Shown: positions 45,095 to 53,159 of the stretch, piece after piece
How positions within the stretch are numbered: the first letter of the stretch is position 1
Layout: every line of letters starts with the position of its first letter
Source: CBDCMJ01 sp965218875
GTDB taxonomy: Bacteria > Chloroflexota > Dehalococcoidia > Lucifugimonadales > UBA3495
Direction: 5' to 3'
DNA: 64,000 nucleotides
Assembly: GCA_965218875.1 (NCBI GenBank)
Contig: OZ244707.1
Coordinates: forward strand, 1,240,001 to 1,304,000
Notes under the pieces: generated by a model
Told to the model about the DNA's origin: nothing
The model's input: only the letters and a program-made list of their open reading frames with translations
The model's database searches: none
Made by a program: the position numbers and the translations under genes

Positions 45095-45352
45095 TGGCGT
45101 TCACAAGCAAGCGGTCCTTCCGGAGAATACGCGAAGGAATGCAGGTCACCTGACATAGACATAAGCACTGGGACACCTGGACGGCGGTTCGGGGTATGCC
45201 CCAGCCGCCGTTTCGCTTGTGGCACCTTAACAATAGAATAAGAAGTCAGTCCTGCGATAGCAGAACGTGCCGTAGCGCATCCTCGACGCCTCAACCGGGG
45301 GCAAAGCCCTGGTGGCGGCTGGAGGGCGCGGCGGCGCAACCAAAGAAAGTTT

Positions 45353-45374
45353 GAAGTTCCTAGCGTGGGTCAAG
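45353..45374 (+). other. 23S processing stem, 5' strand
   Basis: GAAGTTCCTAGCGTGGGTCA and the next two bases pair with 48866-48887 over 22 bp with one mismatch, the usual RNase III substrate that brackets 23S. Confidence 0.85.
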
Positions 45375-45894
45375 TTATTAAGGGCTTACGGTGGATGCCT
45401 TGGGACCAAGGGCCGATGAAGGGCGCGGCAAGGCTGCGTTAAGCCTCGATGAGCCGTCTAGCGGGCATAGTCGGGGATTCCCGAATGGGGCAACCCGTTC
45501 CGGTGTTGAGCCGGTCCATCCGCCACTGGCGGAGGGTAAGTGGGGGAACTGAAACATCTAAGTACCCCGAGGAAAATAAATCAACCGAGATTCCCTGAGT
45601 AGTGGCGAACGAAAGGGGATCAGCCTAAACCGGTACGACTCAGTGGCGTGAGGGCCTATGTCGTGCCGGGGTTGCAGGGTGCGCCTGGGGTCGCCTCACC
45701 AGACCCGAAGGAGTTACAAATCCCATCTCTAGTCGAAGGAACCTGGGAAGGGCCGTCATAGAGGGTGAAAGCCCCGTAGACGAAAGAGGTGGGACTCCTG
45801 GAGCATACCCTGAGTACCACGGGGCACGAGAAACCTTGTGGGAATCTGGGGGGACCACCCTCCAAGGCTAAATACCCTTGGTCACCGATAGCGT

Positions 45895-45929
<35 letters not shown>

Positions 45930-46493
45930 AGCAGGGAGTGAAATAGATCTGAAACCGTAAGCCTACAGAAGGTCGTAGCCCCGATTGACTTCGGGGTGAC
46001 GGCGTGCCTATTGAAGAATGATCCGGGGACTTACTATGTGGAGCAAGGTTAAGGGACTGGAGTTCCGGAGCCGCAGCGAAAGCGAGTCTTAAGAGGGCGA
46101 TTAGTTCCATGGAGTAGACCCGAAACCGAGTGAGCTACCCATGGCCAGGTTGAAGGTGTGTTAACGCGCACTGAAGGACCGAACTCGTGGCTAGTACAAA
46201 AGCTTGGGACGAGCTGTGGGTAGAGGTGAAATGCCAATCGAACTCGGAAATAGCTGGTTCTCCCCGAAATGCATTTAGGTGCAGCGTCGGGCCATAGGTG
46301 GACGGAGGTAGGGCACTGAATGGGCTAGGGGGCGTGAGCTTACCAAACCCAATCAAACCACCAATGCCGTCTATCCGTTACCCGGCAGTGAGACTGCCAC
46401 AGATAAGTGCGGTGGTCGAAAGGGAAACAGCCCAGACCACCGGCTAAGGCCCCCAAGCGCAGGCTAAGTGGGAAAGGAAGTGAGGTTCCTCAG

Positions 46494-46529
<36 letters not shown>

Positions 46530-46610
46530 GAAGAGTGCGTAATAGCTCACTGGTCGAGGGGTCTTGCGCCGAAAATGTAACGGGGCTCAAGCCTGCCGCC
46601 GAAGCCGTGG

Positions 46611-46771
46611 ATGTTCAGATGCAGAGGGGAAGGCCCTGCTCCCAATGGCGGAGCCAACGGGGAAATCCGCTGAGTAGGGGCGCCCCGGCGCAAGCCGGAG
46701 TGTCCTGAATGTGGAGGAACCCCGCGGTGAAACCGGCGGGAAATGGGTTGGAGCCTCTGGACACCATCTGG
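46611..46771 (+). other. Helix-45 expansion (intervening-sequence-like) in 23S
   Basis: E. coli has about 25 bases here; this gene has about 155. The insert is closed by CAGATG-CAGAGG pairing with CCTCTG-GACAC-CATCTG (46616 to 46770), with more hairpins inside. Helix 45 is a known site of RNase III-excised intervening sequences in other bacteria. Confidence 0.65.
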
Positions 46772-47424
46772 GCGTGGTAGGGGAGCGTTCCTCGGGCGAA
46801 GAATGTCGACCGCGAGGTCGGCTGGAGCGCGGGGAAGTGAGAATCCCGGAATGAGTAGCGTAAACTAGGGTGAAAATCCCTGGCGCCGTAAGCCCAAGGT
46901 TTCCTACGCAACGTTTATCGGCGTAGGGTTAGTCGGTCCTAAGCCGTAGGCAAGCGCCGAAGGCGATGGACAGCAGGTTAATATTCCTGCACCGCCGTTG
47001 TTTCGCTTTAAAACCAAGGAGGGGGGCGGAAGGGCAAGCAGAGCATGCCTATTGGACATGGTGTGTCCTCTTCCGTAGGCCATGCCGGGGCAGGCAAATC
47101 CACTCCGGCGCACGAGCTGAGGGTTGAGGGAATTGGGCCTTCGGGCTACGAAACTCTGCCGCACCCAGGCCGACAAGAAAAGCTTCGTGGTTATGGGACA
47201 GGGGCGACCGTACCGCAAACCGCCACTGGTGGGCTAGGATAAAAGTCCTAAGGCGTTCGAGCGAACCTCCGCTAAGGAACTAGACAAAAGAGCCCTGTAA
47301 CTTTGGGAGAAAGGGCCCCCCGGGGGGTGAAGCCGCTAGCCGGCGGAGCGCTCTGGGGGCGCAGAGAAGAAGGCCGGGCGACTGTTTAACAAAAACACAG
47401 GTCTGTGCTAAGGGGAAACCCTAC

Positions 47425-47468
<44 letters not shown>

Positions 47469-47522
47469 AGGTGAGAGCTTTGAACTGAAGCCCCGGTGAA
47501 CGGCGGCCGTAACTCTAACGGT

Positions 47523-47898
47523 CAACCGAGCATCAACGAAGCGCCGGCTACCTCTTGCAGGTGCCGGGAGCCAAATTGGTGGCTTAAGGCCGTTGTAAAA
47601 TCCGGCTATATGCTGGGAAGTCCGAGTATCCGGCGCTACTGGTCCCTCACATCATACGGGGGCGAGTAACAATGCGTCCGGCGCGGACAATCAGCAGGAA
47701 AGACCCCGCGCGTGAAACGCCATCTCACGTCCATGAGAGGGTGTGGAGCCTTGGGGAATCCTCAGAGACCATACGCCGGAATCCCTGGCGGAACGTGGGA
47801 TAAGAGATGGTCCGATCTGCATGGCGACATGCAGAGGCCGGCAGAAATGACCGGCCCACCCCGCGGTCAGAACCTGGCGGCGGGGGAGTAACAAAATG
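47523..47898 (+). ncRNA. ORF-less group I intron at L1923 of 23S
   Basis: 376 nt splitting AACGGT from CCTAAGG, i.e. after E. coli 1923, with the expected U before and G at the end of the intron. Core elements are visible: P4 as TGCTG (47611-47615) with CAGCA (47692-47696), the GGACAATCAGCAGGAAAG segment, and P7 as GACCAT (47767-47772) with ATGGTC (47807-47812), flanked by CTCAGA and AAGAG. A candidate guide GCCGTT at 47589 can pair with the exon end AACGGT. No endonuclease frame fits inside. Confidence 0.9.
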
Positions 47899-48394
47899 CC
47901 TAAGGTAGCGAAGTCCCTTGTCGGGTAAGTTCCGACCCGCATGAATGGTTGAACGACTTGGCCATTGTCTCGGCGGAGGGCTCGGTGAAATTGCGGTGCC
48001 CGTGAAGACGCGGGCGACCCGCGGCAGGACAAAAAGACCCTGTGGAGCTTTACTGTAGCCTGGTATTGGGTTGGGAGCCGTCATGTGTAGGATAGGTGGG
48101 AGGCTATGAAGCCCCGACGCCAGTCGGGGTGGAGCCGTCCTTGAAATACCACCCTTGTCTGTTTTTGGTCCTAACCTCAGCAACACTGAGGGACAGTGCC
48201 TGGTGGGCAGTTTAACTGGGGCGGTTGCCTCCTAAAACGTAACGGAGGCGCCCAAAGGTCCCCTCAGGACGGATGGAAATCGTCCATAGAACGCATTGGC
48301 ATAAGGGGGCTTGACTGCGAGACTCACAAGTCGAGCAGGGACGAAAGTCGGGCAAAGTGATCCTACGGCACCGTGTGGAAGGGCCGTGGCTTAT

Positions 48395-48425
<31 letters not shown>

Positions 48426-48547
48426 TATCTCGCCCAAGAGTTCACATCGACGGCGAGGTTTGGCACCTCGATGTCGGCTCGTCCCATCCTGGGGCTGAAG
48501 GCGGTCCCAAGGGTCCGGCTGTTCGCCGGTTAAAGGGGTACGTGAGT

Positions 48548-48587
<40 letters not shown>

Positions 48588-48865
48588 CGCGGGCGCAGGA
48601 GGCTTGAGGGAACCTCTCCCTAGTACGAGAGGACCGGGAGGGACAGACCTATGGTGTGCCAGTTGTTCCGCCAGGAGCAGCGCTGGGTAGCCATGTCTGG
48701 CAGTGATAAGCGCTGAAGGCATCTAAGCGCGAAGCATCCCCCAAGATGAGGCCTCCCTCCCCGATTAGGTTCGGGGGTAAGACTGCAGAGAGACTATCTG
48801 CTTGATAGGCCGGATGTGTAAGGAGGGTAACCTCTTCAGCATACCGGTACTAACCGGTCGAGAGG

Positions 48866-48887
48866 CTTGACCCACGCTAGGAGCTTC
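48866..48887 (+). other. 23S processing stem, 3' strand
   Basis: Complement of 45353-45374; the strand pairing closes the precursor. Confidence 0.85.
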
Positions 48888-48969
48888 AAACTTTACCCGC
48901 CGGCAGCCCCTGGGCCGCCGGCGCGGGACCAGACTTCTTGTTCTATTGGCTGTGCCAGGTTTCATACGT

Positions 48970-49044
48970 CGCGGGGTGGAGCAGTGGCAGCTCGTCGGGC
49001 TCATAACCCGAAGGTCGTTGGTTCGAGTCCAACCCCCGCTACCA
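48970..49044 (+). tRNA. Initiator tRNA-fMet (CAT anticodon)
   Basis: 75 nt with encoded CCA. Acceptor GCGGGG pairs with CCCCGC but position 1 (C) faces T72, the unpaired end that marks bacterial initiators. The anticodon stem has the three consecutive G-C pairs (GGG/CCC) around CTCATAA. The D loop is short but keeps GG. About 95 bases after 23S, same strand. Confidence 0.93.
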
Positions 49045-49065
49045 AAATCGGCAACACGCTTTCAC

Positions 49066-49105
49066 CTCCCCAGTGGACACCGGGGAGGTGATTTATTTTG
49101 CCAGG
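49066..49105 (+). terminator. Terminator after tRNA-fMet
   Basis: CACCTCCCC and GGGGAGGTG around a short loop, then ATTTATTTT. It precedes the lipoprotein gene. Confidence 0.75.
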
Positions 49106-49114
49106 GGACTGTTT

Positions 49115-49606
49115 ATGCGAAGATGCTTGGGGATGATGTTCCTTGGAATCATGTCCACCGTGGTCCTCACAGCGTGCGGCGACTCCTCGGACCCGACTGA
49201 GGAAAACCTGAAGGCCCGGGCTGAAGCCTTCGGGACTGCTATCGTGGATGGCAATTATTCGGAAATTTATGAGTTCGTGGTCCCCGAAATGAAATCCGTA
49301 TGCTCCAAGGAGGAGTTTGTGGCCGCGGCACACGCCGAAATAAAGGCTGTCGCTGTTTCCACTGGCCTGGATGAAGACGCCGGGCCGAAAGCGGTGCTAC
49401 GTGCAAGCATGGGCATCGATGAAGATGCAGATGTAAAAGTCCGCGCCTCTGACGTTGAGGTTACCGGAAACCAAGGCTCCGTACTGATCGAATTCTATCT
49501 AGATGACTTTCGTTTCGCCGCCCAAGGGGGCGACGACAGCGATGATTGGGTGCTTGCAGACGGGCAATGGTATTTGGTCGGAACAATTCGGTCGGGCGGC
49601 TGCTGA
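49115..49606 (+). CDS. Small secreted lipoprotein
   Basis: 163 residues from ATG 49115. Basic start, hydrophobic core and lipobox VLTACGDS (Cys about 21) predict a lipid-anchored exported protein. The mature part (ENLKARAEAFGTAIVDGNYS, then a beta-rich C-terminus ending VLADGQWYLVGTI) resembles the small alpha/beta cone-type domains used in many uncharacterised lipoproteins. No further function can be read. First module of the tRNA-tailed array; its stop lies 42 bases before the first tRNA scar. Confidence 0.7.
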   Translation: MRRCLGMMFLGIMSTVVLTACGDSSDPTEENLKARAEAFGTAIVDGNYSEIYEFVVPEMKSVCSKEEFVAAAHAEIKAVAVSTGLDEDAGPKAVLRASMGIDEDADVKVRASDVEVTGNQGSVLIEFYLDDFRFAAQGGDDSDDWVLADGQWYLVGTIRSGGC

Positions 49607-49648
49607 TTGCCCTAGTTTTCCGAGCAAGCGGCCGAGCCGCTGAGGATA

Positions 49649-49739
49649 GGGCTCATAACCCCAAGGCCGTTGTTCGAGTCCAACCCCAGTTGCCAAAAAT
49701 CGGCAACCCAGAAGGCCCCCGGCAAATGCCGGGGGTTTT
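49649..49739 (+). repeat. tRNA 3'-half scar B with terminator
   Basis: GGGCTCATAACCCCAAGGCC through GAGTCCAACCCCAGTTGCCA mirrors the tRNA from the anticodon stem to the CCA, with changes. A hairpin CCCCCGGC/GCCGGGGG plus TTTT follows. Bases 49675-49734 are identical to 51155-51214. Confidence 0.85.
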
Positions 49740-49807
49740 CGCTTGCCTCTCTATCCGGAATGTTACAATAATCTGGATTCGGATTGATCCTTTCAGGAAG
49801 GTATGCG

Positions 49808-50044
49808 GTGGCGATTACTATTAATTTGACTCCTGATATCGAGCAACGGCTCGATGACCTGATAGCGCAAACCGGGCGTTCCAAAGAGTTCTACCTACGC
49901 GAGATGATCGAGCGGGGAATGGAGGACATCGAGGACTACTACCTGGCCGCAGGGGCCATTGAGCGCGTACGCAGGGGCGAGGAACCAGTGTACACCAGCG
50001 AGGAAGTGAAGAAGCGGCTTGGCTTGGACAGTGGAGTACACTGA
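49808..50044 (+). CDS. Ribbon-helix-helix antitoxin (RelB-like)
   Basis: 78 residues from GTG 49808, chosen for AGGAAGG six bases upstream. ITINLTPDIEQRLDDLIAQT is a ribbon-helix-helix start (DNA-binding strand then helix), followed by KEFYLREMIERGMEDIEDYY and a toxin-binding tail (YTSEEVKKRLGLD). Antitoxins of this type repress their own operon and wrap RelE-family toxins. The frame is intact, but its partner is broken (next entry). A possible -10 TACAAT is at 49764. Confidence 0.85.
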   Translation: MAITINLTPDIEQRLDDLIAQTGRSKEFYLREMIERGMEDIEDYYLAAGAIERVRRGEEPVYTSEEVKKRLGLDSGVH

Positions 50045-50415
50045 GGCAGCTACCGCTCAACTAGAGAGGCTTGACCCCTAAATTAAACAGCGTATCACCG
50101 AATACATGGATAACGTAGAGATCTTGTCCGACCGTAACTGTTCAGAATCGGTGAGCCCACTGGCACCCAACCGTTCGTCCTGAGCGAAGCGAAGTGCAGC
50201 CGCAGGCGGAACGAAGCGCAGTCGAAGGGCGGCCCCCTCAACTCTGAACAGTTACGCCCGACCCTCGCCAGAGGGGCAGCCCGCTGAGAGGCAACCTAGG
50301 CAGGTGGTGGCGTTACCGAGTGGGAGATTTTCGCGTTATCTGTGAGATTCGGGACCGTACCTTGCACGTCTTGCTCGTGCGAGTCGGGCGCCGCGACCAA
50401 GTATATCGTTCATAA
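50031..50415 (+). pseudogene. RelE/ParE-family toxin, nonsense-mutated and split by a MITE
   Basis: GTG 50031 overlaps the antitoxin. VEYTEAATAQLERLDP is followed by an in-frame TAA (50079-50081, likely from CAA), then IKQRITEYMDNVEILSD, then a 122-bp element, then DPRQRGSPLRGN and WRYRVGDFRVICEIRD through VRVGRRDQVYRS. Joined without the insert this is a normal RelE of about 88 residues, including the core RVGDFRV strand. Its own stop TAA falls inside tRNA scar C (TTCATAACCC). Confidence 0.9.
50134..50255. mobile_element. 122-bp MITE with IS66-like ends
   Basis: Perfect 13-bp inverted termini GTAACTGTTCAGA. Flanked by an 8-bp target duplication GTCCGACC / GCCCGACC (one mismatch), inside the relE remnant. 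GTAA ends and 8-bp duplications are IS66-family features. The interior has the TTCGTCCTGAGCGAAGCG-type inverted motif and no coding capacity. Confidence 0.85.
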
Positions 50416-50451
50416 CCCGAAGACCGTTGTTCGAATCCAATCCCCGCTACC
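50409..50451 (+). repeat. tRNA 3'-half scar C
   Basis: TTCATAACCCGAAGACCGTT, then TCGAATCCAATCCCCGCTAC: closest of the three to the tRNA-fMet 3' end but lacking a G in the T stem and the final CCA base. Overlaps the stop of the dead RelE. Confidence 0.8.
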
Positions 50452-50538
50452 GAAAATGCGAGACTAAAGACCACCGGGGTTTAAGGGTAGCCTCTTCGTT
50501 CCGTAGAATGGCTAAAATCCAATCGTAGAGGCACGAAC

Positions 50539-50790
50539 GTGCCACAAGAAAACCGCAATTTCACGGTCATACTTGAGAGGGAAGATGCCGGGGGATACTC
50601 CGTCTACTGCCCTGCTCTACCGGGGTGCGTGTCCCAGGGGGATGACTGGGCTGAAGCGATTGAGAACATCAAGGAAGCCATTGCACTTGTTCTGGCGGCC
50701 TTGGAGAGGATGCCGCGGCCAAGCAAGGAAATCCCCTGGAACCTCAAGCCCTGGAAACAACATCTTCTTGGCCGGAAACCCCGGACGTGA
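50539..50790 (+). CDS. hicB: HicB-family antitoxin
   Basis: 83 residues from GTG 50539. FTVILEREDAGGYSVYCPAL, LPGCVSQGDDWAEAIENIKE is the partly degraded RNase-H-like fold typical of HicB, with the conserved P-x-LPGC and the GD-x-EEA-type helix. HicB neutralises HicA mRNA interferase and may repress the operon; no DNA-binding domain is seen at the C-terminus, so a short-form HicB. Intact, while the toxin 107 bases downstream is frameshifted. Confidence 0.88.
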   Translation: MPQENRNFTVILEREDAGGYSVYCPALPGCVSQGDDWAEAIENIKEAIALVLAALERMPRPSKEIPWNLKPWKQHLLGRKPRT

Positions 50791-50897
50791 TAGCTCAAGA
50801 AGTTAAGGACATCCTGATGAACCGGGCGGAGGACGGATTGTCTTACGAGGGCGTTTCCATCGAACAGGTGGAACTTGTGGTCGGGGCCCCCGTGTAA
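50787..50897 (+). CDS. 36-codon frame between hicB and hicA
   Basis: GTG 50787 overlaps the hicB stop by GTGA. The peptide (VIAQEVKDILMNRAEDGLSY and 16 more residues) is acidic and unrecognised. Coupling geometry is good but its size and lack of family make it doubtful. Confidence 0.3.
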   Translation: MIAQEVKDILMNRAEDGLSYEGVSIEQVELVVGAPV

Positions 50898-51123
50898 ATG
50901 CCGCCGCTCCCCGTGGTGTCCGGGAGAAGCCGCACAAGCGTTTGAACGGGCTGGGTGCCTCCCCGTCCGACGAGTCTCCAGCCATATGATTCTTGCCAAG
51001 CCAGGAGTCCCAGCGGTCCTCTCCGTACCAGACCATCGGACATTAAAGAGAGGTACGCTTAGGGGACTTATGCGCGTTGCGGGGCTGTCGGTGGACGAGT
51101 TCGTAACCCTACTCCATGAGTGA
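50898..51123 (+). pseudogene. hicA: HicA toxin with a two-base frameshift
   Basis: ATG 50898 gives MPPLPVVSG, after which the frame must move by two bases to continue EAAQAFERAGC, VRRVSSHMILAKPG (with the catalytic His) and LSVPDHRTLKRGTLRGLMRV. The break falls at GGGAGAAGCC, which reads normally if two bases (AG or GA) are restored. All C-terminal HicA features are kept, so the loss is recent. Confidence 0.8.
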
Positions 51124-51130
51124 ATCGAGA

Positions 51131-51224
51131 CGCGTAGCTCGAAAGCTGTTGACCCGAGTCCAACCCCAGTTGCCAAAAATCGGCAACCCAGAAGGCCCCC
51201 GGCAAATGCCGGGGCCTTCTTTTA
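51131..51224 (+). repeat. tRNA 3'-half scar D with terminator
   Basis: Most degenerate copy (GTAGCTCGAAAGCTGTTGAC, then CGAGTCCAACCCCAGTTGCC). Its terminator GAAGGCCCCCGGC-AAAT-GCCGGGGCCTTC-TTTT is stronger than in scar B. Identical to B over 60 bases. Confidence 0.85.
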
Positions 51225-51241
51225 TCAACTGGAGGCATGAC

Positions 51242-52405
51242 GTGGCCGAGCGCATCTACCATCTGAACGAGCAGGGACAGTTAGAGCGGATGATTGAAGA
51301 GCAGTTCGCGTTGGAAGATAAGTTGCAAGAGTTGGTTGCCAACCACCCGGAACTGTTGTCCGGCGAGCAAATGAACCCCGGCGACCCCCGCCGCTGGATT
51401 CTCATCAAGCGCGAACGGGGAATACCCAGAACTCCAGGGGGTCCGGACCACTGGGCGATTGACCATCTACTCATCGATCAGGACGCAATGCCCACACTTG
51501 TTGAAACTAAACGTTCAGCCAACCCGGAAATTCGCCGCACTATCGTCGGCCAGATGTTGGACTACGCCGCCCACGCCAGGCATACTTGGAACGCCCAGGC
51601 TATTCGCAAAGACTTCGAGGAATCCGCGACAGCCGACCGACTGGACCCTGACGACATGCTCGCAGAGTTCTTGCGATCTGATGGAGAATCGGATTCCGAT
51701 GCCTTCTGGCAGCAGGTGGAAACCAACCTGAAGGCGGCCCGGCTGCGGTTGCTCTTCGTTGCCGACGGAATCCCCGACGAACTGACCCGAGTAGTGGAAT
51801 TCCTAAACGAACAAATGCCCGGCATTGAAGTCCTCGCCGTGGAGATCAAACAGTTTCTCGGTGCCACGGGCAAGACGCTGGTGCCACGCGTCATTGGGAG
51901 GACTGCCGCTGCCCCGGTCCGGCCTCCAGGGGCAAACAACAACATAAACCGAGATGAATTTCTCAACCAGCTGCCAAGCCCGGAAATTAAAGAGGCTGCT
52001 CTTCGTTTGTTTGAGACGCAGAACCGACACAATAATGCCCTATTCAGATGGGGCAAGGTGGGCGTGACCATTAACGGCTACAGTCCAGCGTGGCCAAATC
52101 CCCTTACGGTAGCCCGGCTCTATCTGCCTGGACAAACGACTTGGCCACCGCTTAGGGACTTTACTTTTGGGACGGGCAACGGACTCACGGGGTTTCTTGA
52201 CAGCCTGCCTCAAAACCTTCGCGACTTGTTGGAGAACTGGGTCAACGAATTCTCACTGGATGATTTTGCCACCTATGTATCGGCCTCCGGCGTCCAAGGG
52301 TGGGCTATCTCCCACGAAGACGCCGCCGCGAATATCGATGTGCTGGTCGAGCGCATGGATAAGGTGCTCCGCAGCTTGCAGAGCTTAGAGGCGCCGCAAG
52401 AGTAG
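51242..52405 (+). CDS. PD-(D/E)XK nuclease-like protein (DUF91-type fold)
   Basis: 387 residues from GTG 51242, chosen for GGAGG seven bases upstream; the longer frame upstream reads into tRNA scar D. AIDHLLIDQDAMPTLVETKR near residue 80 has the D-x(n)-E-x-K core of PD-(D/E)XK nucleases (Asp in DHLLID, ETK), followed by IVGQMLDYAAHA, as in NucS/DUF91 C-terminal domains. The remaining 270 residues are helix-rich and unassigned (EFLNQLPSPEIKEAALRLFE). A role in DNA repair, restriction or defence is plausible but unproven. Directly downstream of the last tRNA scar; convergent with the PIN toxin, 5 bases apart. Confidence 0.65.
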   Translation: MAERIYHLNEQGQLERMIEEQFALEDKLQELVANHPELLSGEQMNPGDPRRWILIKRERGIPRTPGGPDHWAIDHLLIDQDAMPTLVETKRSANPEIRRTIVGQMLDYAAHARHTWNAQAIRKDFEESATADRLDPDDMLAEFLRSDGESDSDAFWQQVETNLKAARLRLLFVADGIPDELTRVVEFLNEQMPGIEVLAVEIKQFLGATGKTLVPRVIGRTAAAPVRPPGANNNINRDEFLNQLPSPEIKEAALRLFETQNRHNNALFRWGKVGVTINGYSPAWPNPLTVARLYLPGQTTWPPLRDFTFGTGNGLTGFLDSLPQNLRDLLENWVNEFSLDDFATYVSASGVQGWAISHEDAAANIDVLVERMDKVLRSLQSLEAPQE

Positions 52406-52409
52406 CCGT

Positions 52410-52790
52410 TCAGGTCTGAAATCCCAGCGCCAAGACCACCGCCTGCTGCCGGGCGTCCAAGGTAATGAAGGCGATTTCGCCTGGGTCCGGGGCTACGTAG
52501 AGGGCTGTGGCCACGTGCCACAGATCGGCTCCCCGCAAATAGCCGGCGGCCAAAGCGGTCTCCAACTCATGGCTCAACGGCCGATCAGGCGTGACCCACT
52601 CGATGTCAGCCAGAGTCTCCGCGTCGAAGTCTAGGCCCTCGCGCGCAAAAGCCGCTCGCACTTCGGCCTCCAGGAGGTTAGAAGACAGAAGGGTAGAATA
52701 CGCTTCCAGGCGGGTAGCAACTTGGTCGTGGGCAGAATCACCCCAGGTGGTAGCGAGGAACGCCGAAGTATCGACGTAGGCGCCGCTCAC
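52410..52790 (-). CDS. PIN-domain toxin (VapC family)
   Basis: 126 residues from GTG 52790, overlapping the antitoxin stop by one base. YVDTSAFLATTWGDS has the first acidic residue, EAEVRAAFARE the second (Glu near 43), and GADLWHVATALYV with FITLDARQQAVV the third and fourth. Complete, unlike the vapC at 3234-3470. VapC proteins cut specific RNAs, often tRNAs, when free of antitoxin. Confidence 0.9.
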   Translation of the reverse strand: MSGAYVDTSAFLATTWGDSAHDQVATRLEAYSTLLSSNLLEAEVRAAFAREGLDFDAETLADIEWVTPDRPLSHELETALAAGYLRGADLWHVATALYVAPDPGEIAFITLDARQQAVVLALGFQT

Positions 52791-53062
52791 TATTCGCGCT
52801 CAGCCAAGAACCGCTCGACCGCACCAGGAATATAGGCCACGGGCTTGAATTCCCGGCGCGGTGCGCTGGGAGGGTGTAGCACACCCCGCTGCCTCAACTC
52901 TTCAAGGCGCTCTTCTATGGTTTGCGGCGCCTTCTCGATGGCGCGGATCTCCGCCACGGGTTCTCCGCGGTAGGAGATGGTCACCGTCCTGCCCTCTCGC
53001 ACGTGTCTCAAGACCTCTGAGAACCGGGCCTTAGCTTCGTATGTCGAGTAGACCAAGTCCAT
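52790..53062 (-). CDS. Phd/YefM-type antitoxin
   Basis: 90 residues. MDLVYSTYEAKARFSEVLRH is the Phd/YefM DNA-binding start and VTISYRGEPVAEIRAI the second strand; the C-terminal half (LEELRQRGVLHPP, AYIPGAVERFLAERE) is the toxin-binding tail. Preceded by a palindromic ACTAGT repeat that could be its operator. Together with the PIN gene this is the only intact TA module in the region. Confidence 0.9.
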   Translation of the reverse strand: MDLVYSTYEAKARFSEVLRHVREGRTVTISYRGEPVAEIRAIEKAPQTIEERLEELRQRGVLHPPSAPRREFKPVAYIPGAVERFLAERE

Positions 53063-53073
53063 GACTGCATCAT

Positions 53074-53088
53074 ACTAGTCAGACTAGT
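53074..53088 (-). promoter_or_regulatory. Putative operator of the Phd/PIN module
   Basis: ACTAGT-CAG-ACTAGT, twelve bases upstream of the antitoxin start. Two 6-bp palindromes in tandem; autoregulation by Phd-type antitoxins uses such sites. Confidence 0.5.
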
Positions 53089-53159
53089 CATAGTCAACAG
53101 ACCGTCTGGCCCGGCCAGTGTCATTCAATTGTTGGCCTGGAACTGCGCCACTGCCTCCA

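Noticed and set aside
47523..47898. Homing endonuclease inside the intron
   Set aside because: No frame long enough or with LAGLIDADG or other endonuclease motifs in either direction.
48874..48969. 5S rRNA after 23S
   Set aside because: No 5S-like sequence; only a GC-rich hairpin and the approach to tRNA-fMet.
51116..51241. Longer start for the nuclease gene
   Set aside because: The extra residues translate tRNA scar D and its terminator; GTG 51242 has GGAGG at the right distance.
49001..51260. Minus-strand frames with GVGLEPTT-like peptides
   Set aside because: These are antisense translations of the tRNA and its scars, a common artefact.
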